Source: an uncultured Tissierellia bacterium (GTDB lineage: Bacteria > Bacillota > Clostridia > Tissierellales > Peptoniphilaceae). Taken from it: a DNA stretch of 24,637 bases. The DNA is taken from positions 1-24,637 of the forward strand of contig CABTZP010000006.1 in assembly GCA_902489375.1 (NCBI GenBank), read 5' to 3'. How positions within the stretch are numbered: position 1 is the stretch's first letter; each line of letters begins with the position of its first letter. Position numbers and translations under genes: made by a program. The notes beneath the pieces were generated by a model. The model saw nothing but the letters and a program-made list of their open reading frames with translations, was not told the DNA's origin and did no database searches. Shown here piece after piece: positions 7,184 to 13,962 of this stretch.

Positions 7184-7280
7184 TAAAAAGAGATAGGCGC
7201 ATACACTCCTCCTCTATTTCCACAACCGAAGAACCGCCGCGATGTCTCCCTGCCAGAGCATTGCGGTGGTTTCTTTATGG
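7165..7280 (+). ncRNA. Putative structured leader or small RNA ending in a strong hairpin
   Basis: No protein-like frame lies between the promoter at 7131 and the GNAT. Two consecutive stems can be drawn. The first pairs 7190 to 7197 with 7213 to 7220 (8 bp, including G-U pairs). The second pairs 7232 to 7244 with 7259 to 7271 (13 bp, three G-U pairs, otherwise perfect). A pyrimidine-rich run TTTCTTTAT follows the second stem, giving a weak intrinsic-terminator shape. It does not match any riboswitch class I can recall, so it may be an attenuator for the GNAT gene or an independent RNA of about 110 nt. Confidence 0.35.
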
Positions 7281-7297
7281 GCTGATACGGGTATAAT
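7270..7297 (+). promoter_or_regulatory. Second promoter candidate for the GNAT gene
   Basis: A perfect TATAAT lies at 7292 to 7297, preceded at 16 nt by a poor -35 (TTTCTT, 7270 to 7275). Transcription would start near 7304, essentially on the upstream in-frame ATG at 7306. That favours the internal start at 7336 for the following gene. Confidence 0.35.
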
Positions 7298-7335
7298 AAT
7301 CAAAAATGAAGATAAAAGCCAAGAAAGGATTCATG

Positions 7336-7881
7336 ATGACGCGCATGGTCAAAGCGATTCGTTTTCGGCAGGCAGAGGAGGCGGACCTTCCTGCCATCGT
7401 CAGGATTTACGATAAAATTTTAGAAGATCAAGAGATGGGCAGGGCTTCAATCGGCTGGGCTCGGGGAATTTATCCGACAGAAAAAACAGCTCGAGATGCC
7501 CTCAAAAGCAATAGTCTTTATGTGGAAGAATTAGGGGGAAAGGTCTGCGGCTCTGCCATTATCAACCAATGTCAAGTCGATGTTTATAAAAAGGTTTCCT
7601 GGTCTTATCCCGCTTCAGAGGATCAGGTATTGGTTCTCCACACCCTTACCATTGACCCGGAGGAAGGGAGGAAGGGACTCGGAGAGAAATTTGTCGGCTT
7701 TTATGAGAGGTTGGCTAAGGAAAAAGCCTGTCCCTATCTTCGCCTAGACACCAATGCGATCAATAAGCGGGCGCAGGCGATGTATCAAAAATTAGGCTAT
7801 CAAATTGTTGGCAGGGAACTGACCGTTTTTAACGGCATTGACGGGGTTGAGCTGTTGATGTTGGAAAAGACCTTGTATTAA
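7336..7881 (+). CDS. GNAT family N-acetyltransferase
   Basis: A protein of about 181 residues. IRFRQAEEADLPAIVRIYDKIL is split by the usual first strand and helix of GNAT proteins. The acetyl-CoA site is LHTLTIDPEEGRKGLGEKFV, in which GRKGLG matches the Q/R-x-x-G-x-G/A loop. LRLDTNAINKRAQAMYQKLGY is the motif B/C region. In-frame ATGs occur at 7306, 7333, 7336 and 7345. I chose 7336 because AAAGGA (7324 to 7329) lies 6 nt before it and the ATG at 7306 has no ribosome site. The substrate is unknown. A perfect-stem terminator follows the stop by about 40 nt, so it is a single-gene unit, possibly controlled by the structured leader upstream. Confidence 0.8.
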   Translation: MTRMVKAIRFRQAEEADLPAIVRIYDKILEDQEMGRASIGWARGIYPTEKTARDALKSNSLYVEELGGKVCGSAIINQCQVDVYKKVSWSYPASEDQVLVLHTLTIDPEEGRKGLGEKFVGFYERLAKEKACPYLRLDTNAINKRAQAMYQKLGYQIVGRELTVFNGIDGVELLMLEKTLY

Positions 7882-7922
7882 GGATTTTTACGAGAAGGGA
7901 CGGACCCGGAGCTTAGAGGGCC

Positions 7923-7946
7923 AGGTCCAGGACCTGGACTTTTTAT
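7923..7946 (+). terminator. Intrinsic terminator after the GNAT gene
   Basis: GTCCAG (7925 to 7930), a 3-nt loop and CTGGAC (7934 to 7939) are followed directly by TTTTT. The stem can be extended by an A-U and a G-U pair. The lipid-kinase gene starts 20 nt later with its own ribosome site but no obvious promoter, so some readthrough is likely. Confidence 0.7.
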
Positions 7947-7963
7947 TTCAAAAAGGAGAAAAA

Positions 7964-8920
7964 ATGAAAAAGGCTTTGTTAATTCTCAATCCCAGTTCTG
8001 GACAGGAAAAAGCGAGGTTATACGAGGGACAGGCCCGAAAAAAGCTGGAGAGCCTCTTTGATGAGGTTGAGGTTCAATATACGAAAAAGGCGGGCGATGG
8101 AGAAATTTTTGCTCGCGCGGCGGCCCGGGCCCATTTTCATTCGGTTTTTGTGATGGGTGGAGATGGGACAGTACATGAGGGGATTAATGGGCTGGCCTCT
8201 GAAGATTACCGGCCGAAATATGGGGTTTTGCCCCTGGGAACTGTGAATGATTTAGCCAGGTCTCTGGGCTTTTCCATGAATCCTTCCCTTGCCATCCATC
8301 AGATTGACTTGAATCGGGTTCAAAAAGTGGATGTAGGAAAGGTGAATGACCGCTACTTTTCCTACGTCCTTGCGATTGGCAATATCCCGGAAGCAGTCAA
8401 TGAAACCGATACGGAAGAAAAAAGAAAGTTTGGCAAAGCGGCATACATCTTTCGGGCCATCAAAGAACTCAATAAGACAGTCCCCCGAAAGTATCGGCTA
8501 ATTGCTGATGGAAAAGAGGAGCTTGTCGATACCACCCTTTTTATTTTCGGCCTGCAAAATTCGATCGGCGGCCGCGAAAACTTTTTCCCTGGCGCCAGTC
8601 TGAATGACGGCCTGATTCATATGCTTTATTTTAAAGACAAAAAAATGATTGACACCTTGCGGGCTGGCGCACAAGTCCTAATCGGGGTAGAGGGATGCAG
8701 CCCCAATACCGAATATCGGACGATTCGAGAAGCCAGACTCGAAAATCTGGATGGGACGCTCTCTTCAGTCAATGTCGACGGGGATGTCTATTTTACCCTC
8801 CCCATTGATATCAGGGTTCTTCCGGCCCATCTTGAAATGTACTTTGGCCCTTTCGATGAAAATGACCGGCTCTTTTTTGATGGAGCCTTCTTCGAAAAAT
8901 GGCAGCAGCAGTGGGAATAA
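7964..8920 (+). CDS. Diacylglycerol/lipid kinase family protein (DagK/YegS-like)
   Basis: A 318-residue protein of the DAGK catalytic family. The start NPSSG (9 to 13), the nucleotide-binding GGDGTV (65 to 70) with its following HEGINGL, and PLGTVNDLAR (90 to 99) are the three hallmark motifs. The C-terminal beta-sandwich ends with the usual VDGDVYFTLP-type strand. In Gram-positive bacteria members phosphorylate diacylglycerol released during lipoteichoic acid synthesis, returning it to phospholipid synthesis, or act on undecaprenol or other lipids. Sequence alone does not choose between these. AAGGAG 6 nt upstream supports the ATG. A bidirectional terminator follows. Confidence 0.9.
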   Translation: MKKALLILNPSSGQEKARLYEGQARKKLESLFDEVEVQYTKKAGDGEIFARAAARAHFHSVFVMGGDGTVHEGINGLASEDYRPKYGVLPLGTVNDLARSLGFSMNPSLAIHQIDLNRVQKVDVGKVNDRYFSYVLAIGNIPEAVNETDTEEKRKFGKAAYIFRAIKELNKTVPRKYRLIADGKEELVDTTLFIFGLQNSIGGRENFFPGASLNDGLIHMLYFKDKKMIDTLRAGAQVLIGVEGCSPNTEYRTIREARLENLDGTLSSVNVDGDVYFTLPIDIRVLPAHLEMYFGPFDENDRLFFDGAFFEKWQQQWE

Positions 8921-8924
8921 AAAG

Positions 8925-8959
8925 AAGTCCCTTTTCCGCTTGTCGGAAAGGGACTTTTT
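8925..8959. terminator. Bidirectional terminator between convergent genes
   Basis: The arms 8925 to 8938 (AAGTCCC...TCCG) and 8944 to 8956 (CGGA...GGGACTT) pair almost perfectly, with one bulged T. T-runs follow on both strands: TTTTT after 8954 on plus and a CTTTTTA run on minus. It ends the lipid kinase transcript and the DUF2254 transcript. Confidence 0.85.
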
Positions 8960-8968
8960 GAAAGCTCT

Positions 8969-10300
8969 TTATTTTTCTTTCGCTTCTCTCATGGCCTGAT
9001 GATCGGAAATGCGGTTGCGATTTTCATTAAAATCGTCGACAATCCCAAGAAGAACCTCCTTATCGATATCCGTTTCCAGTCCTTCACGAAGCGTTTGATC
9101 GGCGTAGTTGAAAAAATTCATGACCGGCTTTCGGGCGCTTGGGTCGGAAATCATGTAGATCATATATATGGCTTCCAGAATTTTTCGGCTGACCGTGGGA
9201 TCGCCTTTTCCATAAAATAAAATTTGATTAAAGGCCATATAGATTTCTTCTTCTACAGAATAGGAATTGTAGATCACCGCGAAATGATCATTTTCCTCAA
9301 GGACCATTTGCGTGTTCTCCGTCGAAAAAAGAATGCCCAAGACCTGAGATAATTTATGAACGCAGAGAATTGCCGTATCCGGGTCATTAATACCGGGGCT
9401 GAGGGCGGTCATCGCAATTTCCACTAAGATGGTAATCCCGTGGTGATAATCCCGGCTCTCATTTTTCGACCGGTTGATCATAAATGCCCCTCCAATTTTT
9501 CCTAACAGTTCGTTTTTCTCCTTTTCATCGAGAAGAAGAGGTTTTTTTAGGGCAAGCCTTGCGACATACATTCCCTTCGGAATATATTCACCAATTTTTT
9601 TCCTCGTGTAGAGGACCCCGTCAACGTCCTTTAGCGTTTTAATAATCAGGGGAGCGTCAATGTGGAAAAGATATCCGGTATTCAAGGCGTAAATCGGGAT
9701 TTCGATGGGATATTCGCCAATGATCCGGGGCTTTTTCCCCTTTCGTTTTTCGGCTTCTTCCTGGGCCAGGGTCAAGGCCCTATGATAGTAATCCTCCACG
9801 ATAATGCCGCTATTTACCCCTTGAAGGACTTGAAGGACAAAAAGAACAAAGGAAATCATGGAAGCGATAGCATAAAAGATACCCAGGCTTCCGGAAATCA
9901 CCAGGGTCTCCGATTTAATTTTTTGAATCATAAATAGAGAAAGGACGGTGTAAAAGAAGCCGCCAACGAACATGCCCAAAAGGCTTAGGACATTTGGCCG
10001 ATCAACAAAGTCCTGGGCGATCCTTGGCGTAAAAGAACCGGCTTGTTTGTTAAGAACCGTCAAAATTGTGGTAAAAGTAAAGGTAGTGACGGTTAAAAAC
10101 ACACCGGAAAGGGTCGATAAAAAGTCGGAAGAGACATCAGAAGAGAGAAGAATCAGCTGGGGAAGATGGTCCTTGAGGCTTGGATATTTTAAATCGAAAA
10201 TCCAGGTGATGTAGAGAAGGACGACAGAAATCAGGCAATAGCGCAAAAGCTGAATAGCGTTTCGATGGTTAATCAAATAGAGTTTGGTTTTGTTTATCAT
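8969..10300 (-). CDS. DUF2254 domain membrane protein
   Basis: A 443-residue protein with four membrane segments at about 20 to 36, 60 to 83, 104 to 125 and 133 to 160, followed by a soluble C-terminal domain. The conserved block ALSPGINDPDTA (299 to 310) and the YHHGI...A motif region identify the DUF2254 family, whose function is unknown. The soluble part is probably cytoplasmic and starts with a basic linker EEAEKRKGKKPR. The gene is divergent from msrAB, with 99 nt between start codons. The ribosome site is a modest AGAGAAG. Confidence 0.85.
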   Translation of the reverse strand: MINKTKLYLINHRNAIQLLRYCLISVVLLYITWIFDLKYPSLKDHLPQLILLSSDVSSDFLSTLSGVFLTVTTFTFTTILTVLNKQAGSFTPRIAQDFVDRPNVLSLLGMFVGGFFYTVLSLFMIQKIKSETLVISGSLGIFYAIASMISFVLFVLQVLQGVNSGIIVEDYYHRALTLAQEEAEKRKGKKPRIIGEYPIEIPIYALNTGYLFHIDAPLIIKTLKDVDGVLYTRKKIGEYIPKGMYVARLALKKPLLLDEKEKNELLGKIGGAFMINRSKNESRDYHHGITILVEIAMTALSPGINDPDTAILCVHKLSQVLGILFSTENTQMVLEENDHFAVIYNSYSVEEEIYMAFNQILFYGKGDPTVSRKILEAIYMIYMISDPSARKPVMNFFNYADQTLREGLETDIDKEVLLGIVDDFNENRNRISDHQAMREAKEK

Positions 10301-10326
10301 TTTTTATTCTTCTCTTTCATAACAGG

Positions 10327-10354
10327 TTGGCCTTTTTCAATAAACGGCTATTTT
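10327..10354 (+). promoter_or_regulatory. Candidate promoter of msrAB
   Basis: TTGGCC (10327 to 10332), a 16-nt spacer and TATTTT (10349 to 10354) give a moderate sigma-A type promoter with a leader of about 40 nt before the ATG at 10400. Confidence 0.4.
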
Positions 10355-10399
10355 GAACGAGGGTCTTTATCAGTTTACCAGATCGGAAAGGAGAAAGAG

Positions 10400-11359
10400 A
10401 TGTTTCATCAAGCAGAGAAGAAAAAAACAATCATTTTTGCCGCCGGTTGTTTTTGGGGTGCCCAGGAGGCCTTTCGAAGGCTAAAAGGCGTATTGGAGAC
10501 AAGGGTGGGCTATGTCAACGGTCACGTCGAGGAAACCGATTATTTTTCACTTTCAGCAACGGGGCACGCGGAAGCGGTCCAGCTTTTTTATGACCCCAGC
10601 CTCATTCGCCTGGCTGAGCTGATCGACCGATTTTTCCTGATCATTGATCCCTTTGCCAAAAATCATCAGGGAAATGACTATGGCAGCCAGTATCGGACAG
10701 GAATTTACTATGCCGACGAGGAGGATCAAAGGGTCATCGCCCTTTCTATGGACCTTCACCGAGAACGCTATGGAAAGCCAATCTTTGTCGAGTTTGAAGA
10801 AGTGAAAAATTTTATTCCGGCTGAAAAATATCATCAGGATTATCTTATTAAGAATCCCGGCGGTTACTGCCACATTCGTCCCCAGGCGATTTTAGCGCCT
10901 CTTTGGCGGGAAGAGACCTTTGAAAAGCCAGATGATCAGGTCCTTAGAAAACAGCTAAGTGAGACGGCTTATCAGGTTACCCAGCATAAGGGTACGGAAG
11001 CACCCTTTTCAAGTCCTTTTACCAGCCAAAAAAAAGAGGGAATTTATGTCGATATTGTCAGCGGAGAAGCGCTTTTTTCTTCAGCTGACCAGTTCGATGC
11101 CGGATGTGGCTGGCCGTCCTTTACCCGGCCGATTACGACCGATCGGCTGACGGAACATCAAGACTTCTCCTTTGGCATGATCCGCACAGAAGTCCAATCG
11201 GATTTGGCGGGTTCTCATCTGGGCCATGTTTTTTCGGATGGGCCGAAAGATCAGGGGGGACTTCGCTACTGCATTGATGGCGCGGCTCTGCGCTTTATTC
11301 CCAAGGAAGAGATGAAAGAACAAGGCTATGAGATGTTCTTGCCTTACCTGATTGCCTGA
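10400..11359 (+). CDS. msrAB: Bifunctional peptide-methionine sulfoxide reductase MsrA/MsrB
   Basis: A 319-residue fusion that repairs both S- and R-methionine sulfoxide. MsrA domain (about 10 to 165): catalytic GCFWG (Cys17), the GNDYGSQYRTGIYY block, and GGYCHI with a second cysteine (Cys157). MsrB domain (about 180 to 310): CGWPSF (Cys236, likely resolving), SHLGHVF (272 to 278) and the catalytic RYC (Cys291). There are no CxxC pairs, so this MsrB is of the type without structural zinc. Usual MsrB enzymes have RYCINSAAL; here it is RYCIDGAAL. No signal peptide, so it acts in the cytoplasm. The ATG at 10400 is chosen because AAAGGAG lies 6 nt before it; the frame is open further upstream but has no better start. 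Confidence 0.95.
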   Translation: MFHQAEKKKTIIFAAGCFWGAQEAFRRLKGVLETRVGYVNGHVEETDYFSLSATGHAEAVQLFYDPSLIRLAELIDRFFLIIDPFAKNHQGNDYGSQYRTGIYYADEEDQRVIALSMDLHRERYGKPIFVEFEEVKNFIPAEKYHQDYLIKNPGGYCHIRPQAILAPLWREETFEKPDDQVLRKQLSETAYQVTQHKGTEAPFSSPFTSQKKEGIYVDIVSGEALFSSADQFDAGCGWPSFTRPITTDRLTEHQDFSFGMIRTEVQSDLAGSHLGHVFSDGPKDQGGLRYCIDGAALRFIPKEEMKEQGYEMFLPYLIA

Positions 11360-11507
11360 TTTCTTCCTCGTTTTCTTTTTCCCCTTTCTTTTCCAGGGTA
11401 TTGATCACGCCGACAATAAATAGGATAAGGATCAGCGACCCTAAAAAAAATAAAAAGACCCTCATAATTTTTATGACCCGATCCGGGGTAAAATCGTCAA
11501 TTTTCAT
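11295..11507 (-). CDS. Small single-pass membrane protein (70 aa)
   Basis: The ATG at 11507 has AAAGGAG 6 nt upstream. The protein starts with a charged segment MKIDDFTPDRVIKIMR, has one strongly hydrophobic helix (about 17 to 37), then a highly charged tail (KKGEKENEEEI). This is the pattern of a genuine short membrane protein. I recognise no family. Its last 65 nt lie opposite the end of msrAB, so the two genes overlap tail to tail and their transcripts could interfere. Upstream, its leader contains the complement of the large hairpin at 11525 to 11583. Confidence 0.6.
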   Translation of the reverse strand: MKIDDFTPDRVIKIMRVFLFFLGSLILILFIVGVINTLEKKGEKENEEEIRQSGKARTSHSLVLSSLPWE

Positions 11508-11524
11508 GGTTTTCTCCTTTGATA

Positions 11525-11589
11525 AAGGCCAGCGCCCTACGGCAGCAAATAAAATGTTTTGCTGAGCGTTTAGGGCGGGCCTTTTTTCT
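11525..11589 (+). terminator. Two-stem terminator-like hairpin, plus strand
   Basis: The outer stem pairs AAGGCC (11525 to 11530) with GGCCTT (11578 to 11583), and CGCCCTA (11533 to 11539) with TAGGGCG (11571 to 11577). The inner stem pairs CAGCAAA (11543 to 11549) with TTTGCTG (11558 to 11564). Six T's run from 11582. It would end the msrAB transcript about 165 nt after its stop and insulate the fur-family promoter. On the minus strand the same structure is in the leader of the 70-aa gene. Confidence 0.6.
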
Positions 11590-11631
11590 CTAATCACCTT
11601 ACCGACTTTTCTCATTATACTCAAAAAAAAA

Positions 11632-11678
11632 TTGACAAAAAAATCTTGTCCCTTTACTATATTTGAGAATAATTATCA
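11632..11678 (+). promoter_or_regulatory. Metal-uptake operon promoter with Fur-family operator
   Basis: TTGACA (11632 to 11637), a 17-nt spacer and TACTAT (11655 to 11660) form a near-consensus promoter. Just downstream, over the start site, TGAGAATAATTATCA (11664 to 11678) differs at one base from the 7-1-7 Fur-family core TGATAATNATTATCA. A metal-loaded regulator bound here would block transcription. Because the first gene is itself a Fur-family regulator, autorepression is the natural reading. Confidence 0.8.
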
Positions 11679-11694
11679 AATTAGGAGGACAGGG

Positions 11695-12129
11695 GTGACA
11701 AAATACGCGACGGTTCAAAGGGCGCTTCTCCTTGATTATCTCGAATCCCATCCGGACGAATTTTTTACGGCGAAGGATCTTTATGCCGCTTTGCCCGGAG
11801 ACAAGATCAGTTTACCGACCCTTTATCGGACTCTTTCTGCCCTTGAAGAGCAGGGGAGAATCCGACGTTTTGCTCAGGAAAACAGTCGAAAGGCGCTTTA
11901 TCAGTACGTCGACATCCCCTCTTGCAAGGAGGCTTTACACATAACCTGCCTATCCTGCGGAAAGACGGTTCATCTTTTCTCCTCTGCCTTAAAGAAAATT
12001 GAAAAAATTCTCGATCAGGAGGAATCTTTTCAGCTGGCACCAGGTCGATCAAATCTTTACGGGATTTGCTTACAATGCAGAAGAAAACATGAGAATGGAA
12101 AGAAGGATGATGAAAAAAATGAGATATAA
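11695..12129 (+). CDS. Fur family metal-dependent regulator (probably zinc, Zur-like)
   Basis: A 144-residue protein starting at GTG, chosen because AGGAGG lies 6 nt upstream. The N-terminal winged helix carries the DNA-reading helix SLPTLYRTLSALEEQG (39 to 54), which is the Fur-family recognition signature. The C-terminal dimer domain has two CxxC pairs (Cys85/88 in CLSC and Cys125/128 in CLQC) that hold the structural zinc. The His-rich stretch usually found before the first CxxC is reduced to LHITC. It heads an operon for a cluster 9 metal transporter behind a Fur-type operator, so it probably represses uptake when metal is sufficient. Zn is inferred from the neighbours; Fe or Mn cannot be excluded. 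The next gene begins inside its 3' end. Confidence 0.85.
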   Translation: MTKYATVQRALLLDYLESHPDEFFTAKDLYAALPGDKISLPTLYRTLSALEEQGRIRRFAQENSRKALYQYVDIPSCKEALHITCLSCGKTVHLFSSALKKIEKILDQEESFQLAPGRSNLYGICLQCRRKHENGKKDDEKNEI

Positions 12130-13138
12130 AAGTGAAAAAATAAAGAAAAGAGTGATAGGTATCAGGCTTTTAAGCCTCTTTATGGCTCTGCTTCTTCTTA
12201 CCTCCTGCGCTGGTTCAGGCCGGGAAGAAAAGAAAAAAACGGAAGAACCTCCTTCACAAAAAGCGCCTCTTCATATTGTGTCGACCATTTTTCCGGAATA
12301 TGACTGGGTTCGTGTGCTTTTGGGGGACCAACAGGGGAAGGTCAAATATACAAATCTCTTTACCCGAGGGATTGATCTTCACAGTTTTCAGCCTACCGCA
12401 AAAGATATGCAGGAGATCGCGGACTGTGACCTTTTTCTTTATGTAGGGGGAGAATCCGACGCCTGGGTAGAAGATGCGCTCAAAAATCAGTCGAATCCGA
12501 ATCGAAAGGTTATTTGTCTGATGACTCTTCTCTCGGACCAGCTAAAGAATGAGGAACACTTGGAAGGAATGATGGCGGAAGAGGAGGAAGAAGACGGCGC
12601 ATCCAGCGATGAGCACGTTTGGCTTTCCCTTAAAAATGCCCAAAAAATCATTCCTGAAATCGCAAAAACGCTGGAGTCGCTTTCTCCTGATCAGGCGGAA
12701 ATAATTCAAGACCATGAAAAAGCCTATCTGGAACAATTAAAAATCCTGGATCAGTCCTATGAAAAGATAACCAAGACAGGAAAAAGAAAGACGATTCTTT
12801 TTGGAGACCGTTTTCCCTTTTTGTACCTTACCGAAGACTATGGGCTGACGGCCTATGCCGCTTTTTCCGGCTGCTCAGCAGAAACGGAAGCCAGCTTTGA
12901 GACGGTCTCTTTTCTCTCCAAAAAAATAGACGAGAAGTGCCTTCCCATGGTTTTAACCATCGAAGGGGGAGATCAGAAATTGGCCAAAACCATTATCGAA
13001 AATACTAGGGAAAAAGATCAAACGATTGGTCAGATGAATTCCATGCAGTCCATACGAAAGGAAGATGTGGAAAAAGAAATTTCTTATCTCCAGCTAATGG
13101 AGGAAAATCTTAAAGTCTTAGATAAAGCCCTACATTGA
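12107..13138 (+). CDS. Metal ABC transporter substrate-binding lipoprotein (ZnuA/AdcA-like)
   Basis: A 343-residue cluster 9 solute-binding protein. A basic N-terminus and hydrophobic stretch end in the lipobox LTSC (Cys34), so it is anchored to the outer face of the membrane. Metal ligands align as His92 (GIDLHSFQPT), His170 (DEHVWLS) and probably a carboxylate from EGGD near 286. The third position usually filled by His lies in FGDRFPF (Asp234), a variant I recall from related Bacillota proteins. Before His170 is an acidic loop, MMAEEEEEDGASSDEH, at the place where ZnuA proteins carry a His-rich loop. Several in-frame ATGs (12089, 12095, 12107, 12110, 12119) make the start uncertain; I chose 12107 with GGAAAG upstream. 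It overlaps the regulator's end by 23 nt, implying coupled translation. Confidence 0.85.
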   Translation: MMKKMRYKSEKIKKRVIGIRLLSLFMALLLLTSCAGSGREEKKKTEEPPSQKAPLHIVSTIFPEYDWVRVLLGDQQGKVKYTNLFTRGIDLHSFQPTAKDMQEIADCDLFLYVGGESDAWVEDALKNQSNPNRKVICLMTLLSDQLKNEEHLEGMMAEEEEEDGASSDEHVWLSLKNAQKIIPEIAKTLESLSPDQAEIIQDHEKAYLEQLKILDQSYEKITKTGKRKTILFGDRFPFLYLTEDYGLTAYAAFSGCSAETEASFETVSFLSKKIDEKCLPMVLTIEGGDQKLAKTIIENTREKDQTIGQMNSMQSIRKEDVEKEISYLQLMEENLKVLDKALH

Positions 13139-13174
13139 CTTTTCCCAAACTAAAAAACTGACTTTGAACCGCAA

Positions 13175-13190
13175 AAGGACCTCTGTCCTT
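13175..13190 (+). other. Hairpin in the gap between binding protein and ATPase genes
   Basis: AAGGAC and GTCCTT pair around a 4-nt loop, with no T-run after it. In this 104-nt gap the stem could protect the upstream mRNA or slow polymerase, favouring more lipoprotein than ATPase. That is inference. Confidence 0.3.
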
Positions 13191-13242
13191 CCAGGGCATA
13201 AGAAATGGCGGAAGAGATCTGATCGCGGGGGAAGGAAAAACG

Positions 13243-13962
13243 ATGGCTCAGCTGATTTGTAAAAATGTCTCTGTGGGAAATGAAGGAAAGGTCCTTTTTT
13301 CCGGTTTAACCTTTGAAGTTCAAAAAGGAGAATATCTTTGTATCCTAGGAGAAAACGGGTCGGGGAAGACCACCTTGATGAAAACCCTTCTGGGCCTCCA
13401 GGCCCCTTTAGAAGGGGAGGTCTGTTTTTCGGATGGACTCAATCAAAAAGAAATTGCTTATCTTCCTCAGCAAACGATGGTTCAAAGAGATTTTCCCGCT
13501 TCGGTAGAAGAGATTGTTCGAACGGGGCTTTTAGGCCGGATGGGTTTATTCCCCTTTTATCGTAAAAAAGACCGGCGATTGGCCGAGATGGCCATGGAAA
13601 AAATGGGCATCCTTTCTTTGCGAGGTCAGTCTTACCGGAAGCTTTCCGGGGGTCAGCAGCAAAGGGTTCTTTTAGCCCGGGCCCTTTGTGCCACCCAAAA
13701 GCTGATTCTTCTTGATGAGCCGGTAACGGGTCTTGACCCTCAGGCCACAGAGAAACTTTACCAGCAGATTGGGCAATTAAACCAGGAAGGGATTACTGTG
13801 ATCATGATCTCCCACGATCTTTCAGCGGCCATCCGCTACGCCAGCCATATCCTTTATCTGGGGGATTCTCTATTTTATGGAAGGACCGAGGATTTTCTTC
13901 ATAGCAAAGAAGGCGAATGGTTTGTTGGAAGCGGACGAGAGAAAGGATCAGCAAATGCTTGA
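13243..13962 (+). CDS. Metal ABC transporter ATP-binding protein (ZnuC-like)
   Basis: A 239-residue ABC ATPase with all motifs intact: Walker A GENGSGKTT (36 to 44), Q-loop in YLPQQ (about 76), signature LSGGQ (134 to 138), Walker B LILLDEP (154 to 160) and the switch His191 in ISHD. The sequence around the signature (KLSGGQQQRVLLARAL) is typical of the manganese/zinc subfamily. It powers metal import together with the lipoprotein upstream and the permease downstream. GGGGAAGGA lies about 6 nt before the ATG. Its last 8 nt overlap the permease start, so the two subunits are translationally coupled. Confidence 0.9.
   Translation: MAQLICKNVSVGNEGKVLFSGLTFEVQKGEYLCILGENGSGKTTLMKTLLGLQAPLEGEVCFSDGLNQKEIAYLPQQTMVQRDFPASVEEIVRTGLLGRMGLFPFYRKKDRRLAEMAMEKMGILSLRGQSYRKLSGGQQQRVLLARALCATQKLILLDEPVTGLDPQATEKLYQQIGQLNQEGITVIMISHDLSAAIRYASHILYLGDSLFYGRTEDFLHSKEGEWFVGSGREKGSANA

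Noticed and set aside
7165..7280. Lysine, THF or other known riboswitch in the GNAT leader
   Set aside because: Short matches such as GAUAGGCGC recall the lysine element, but the order of stems and conserved junctions do not fit any class I can recall, and the gene is not a lysine gene.
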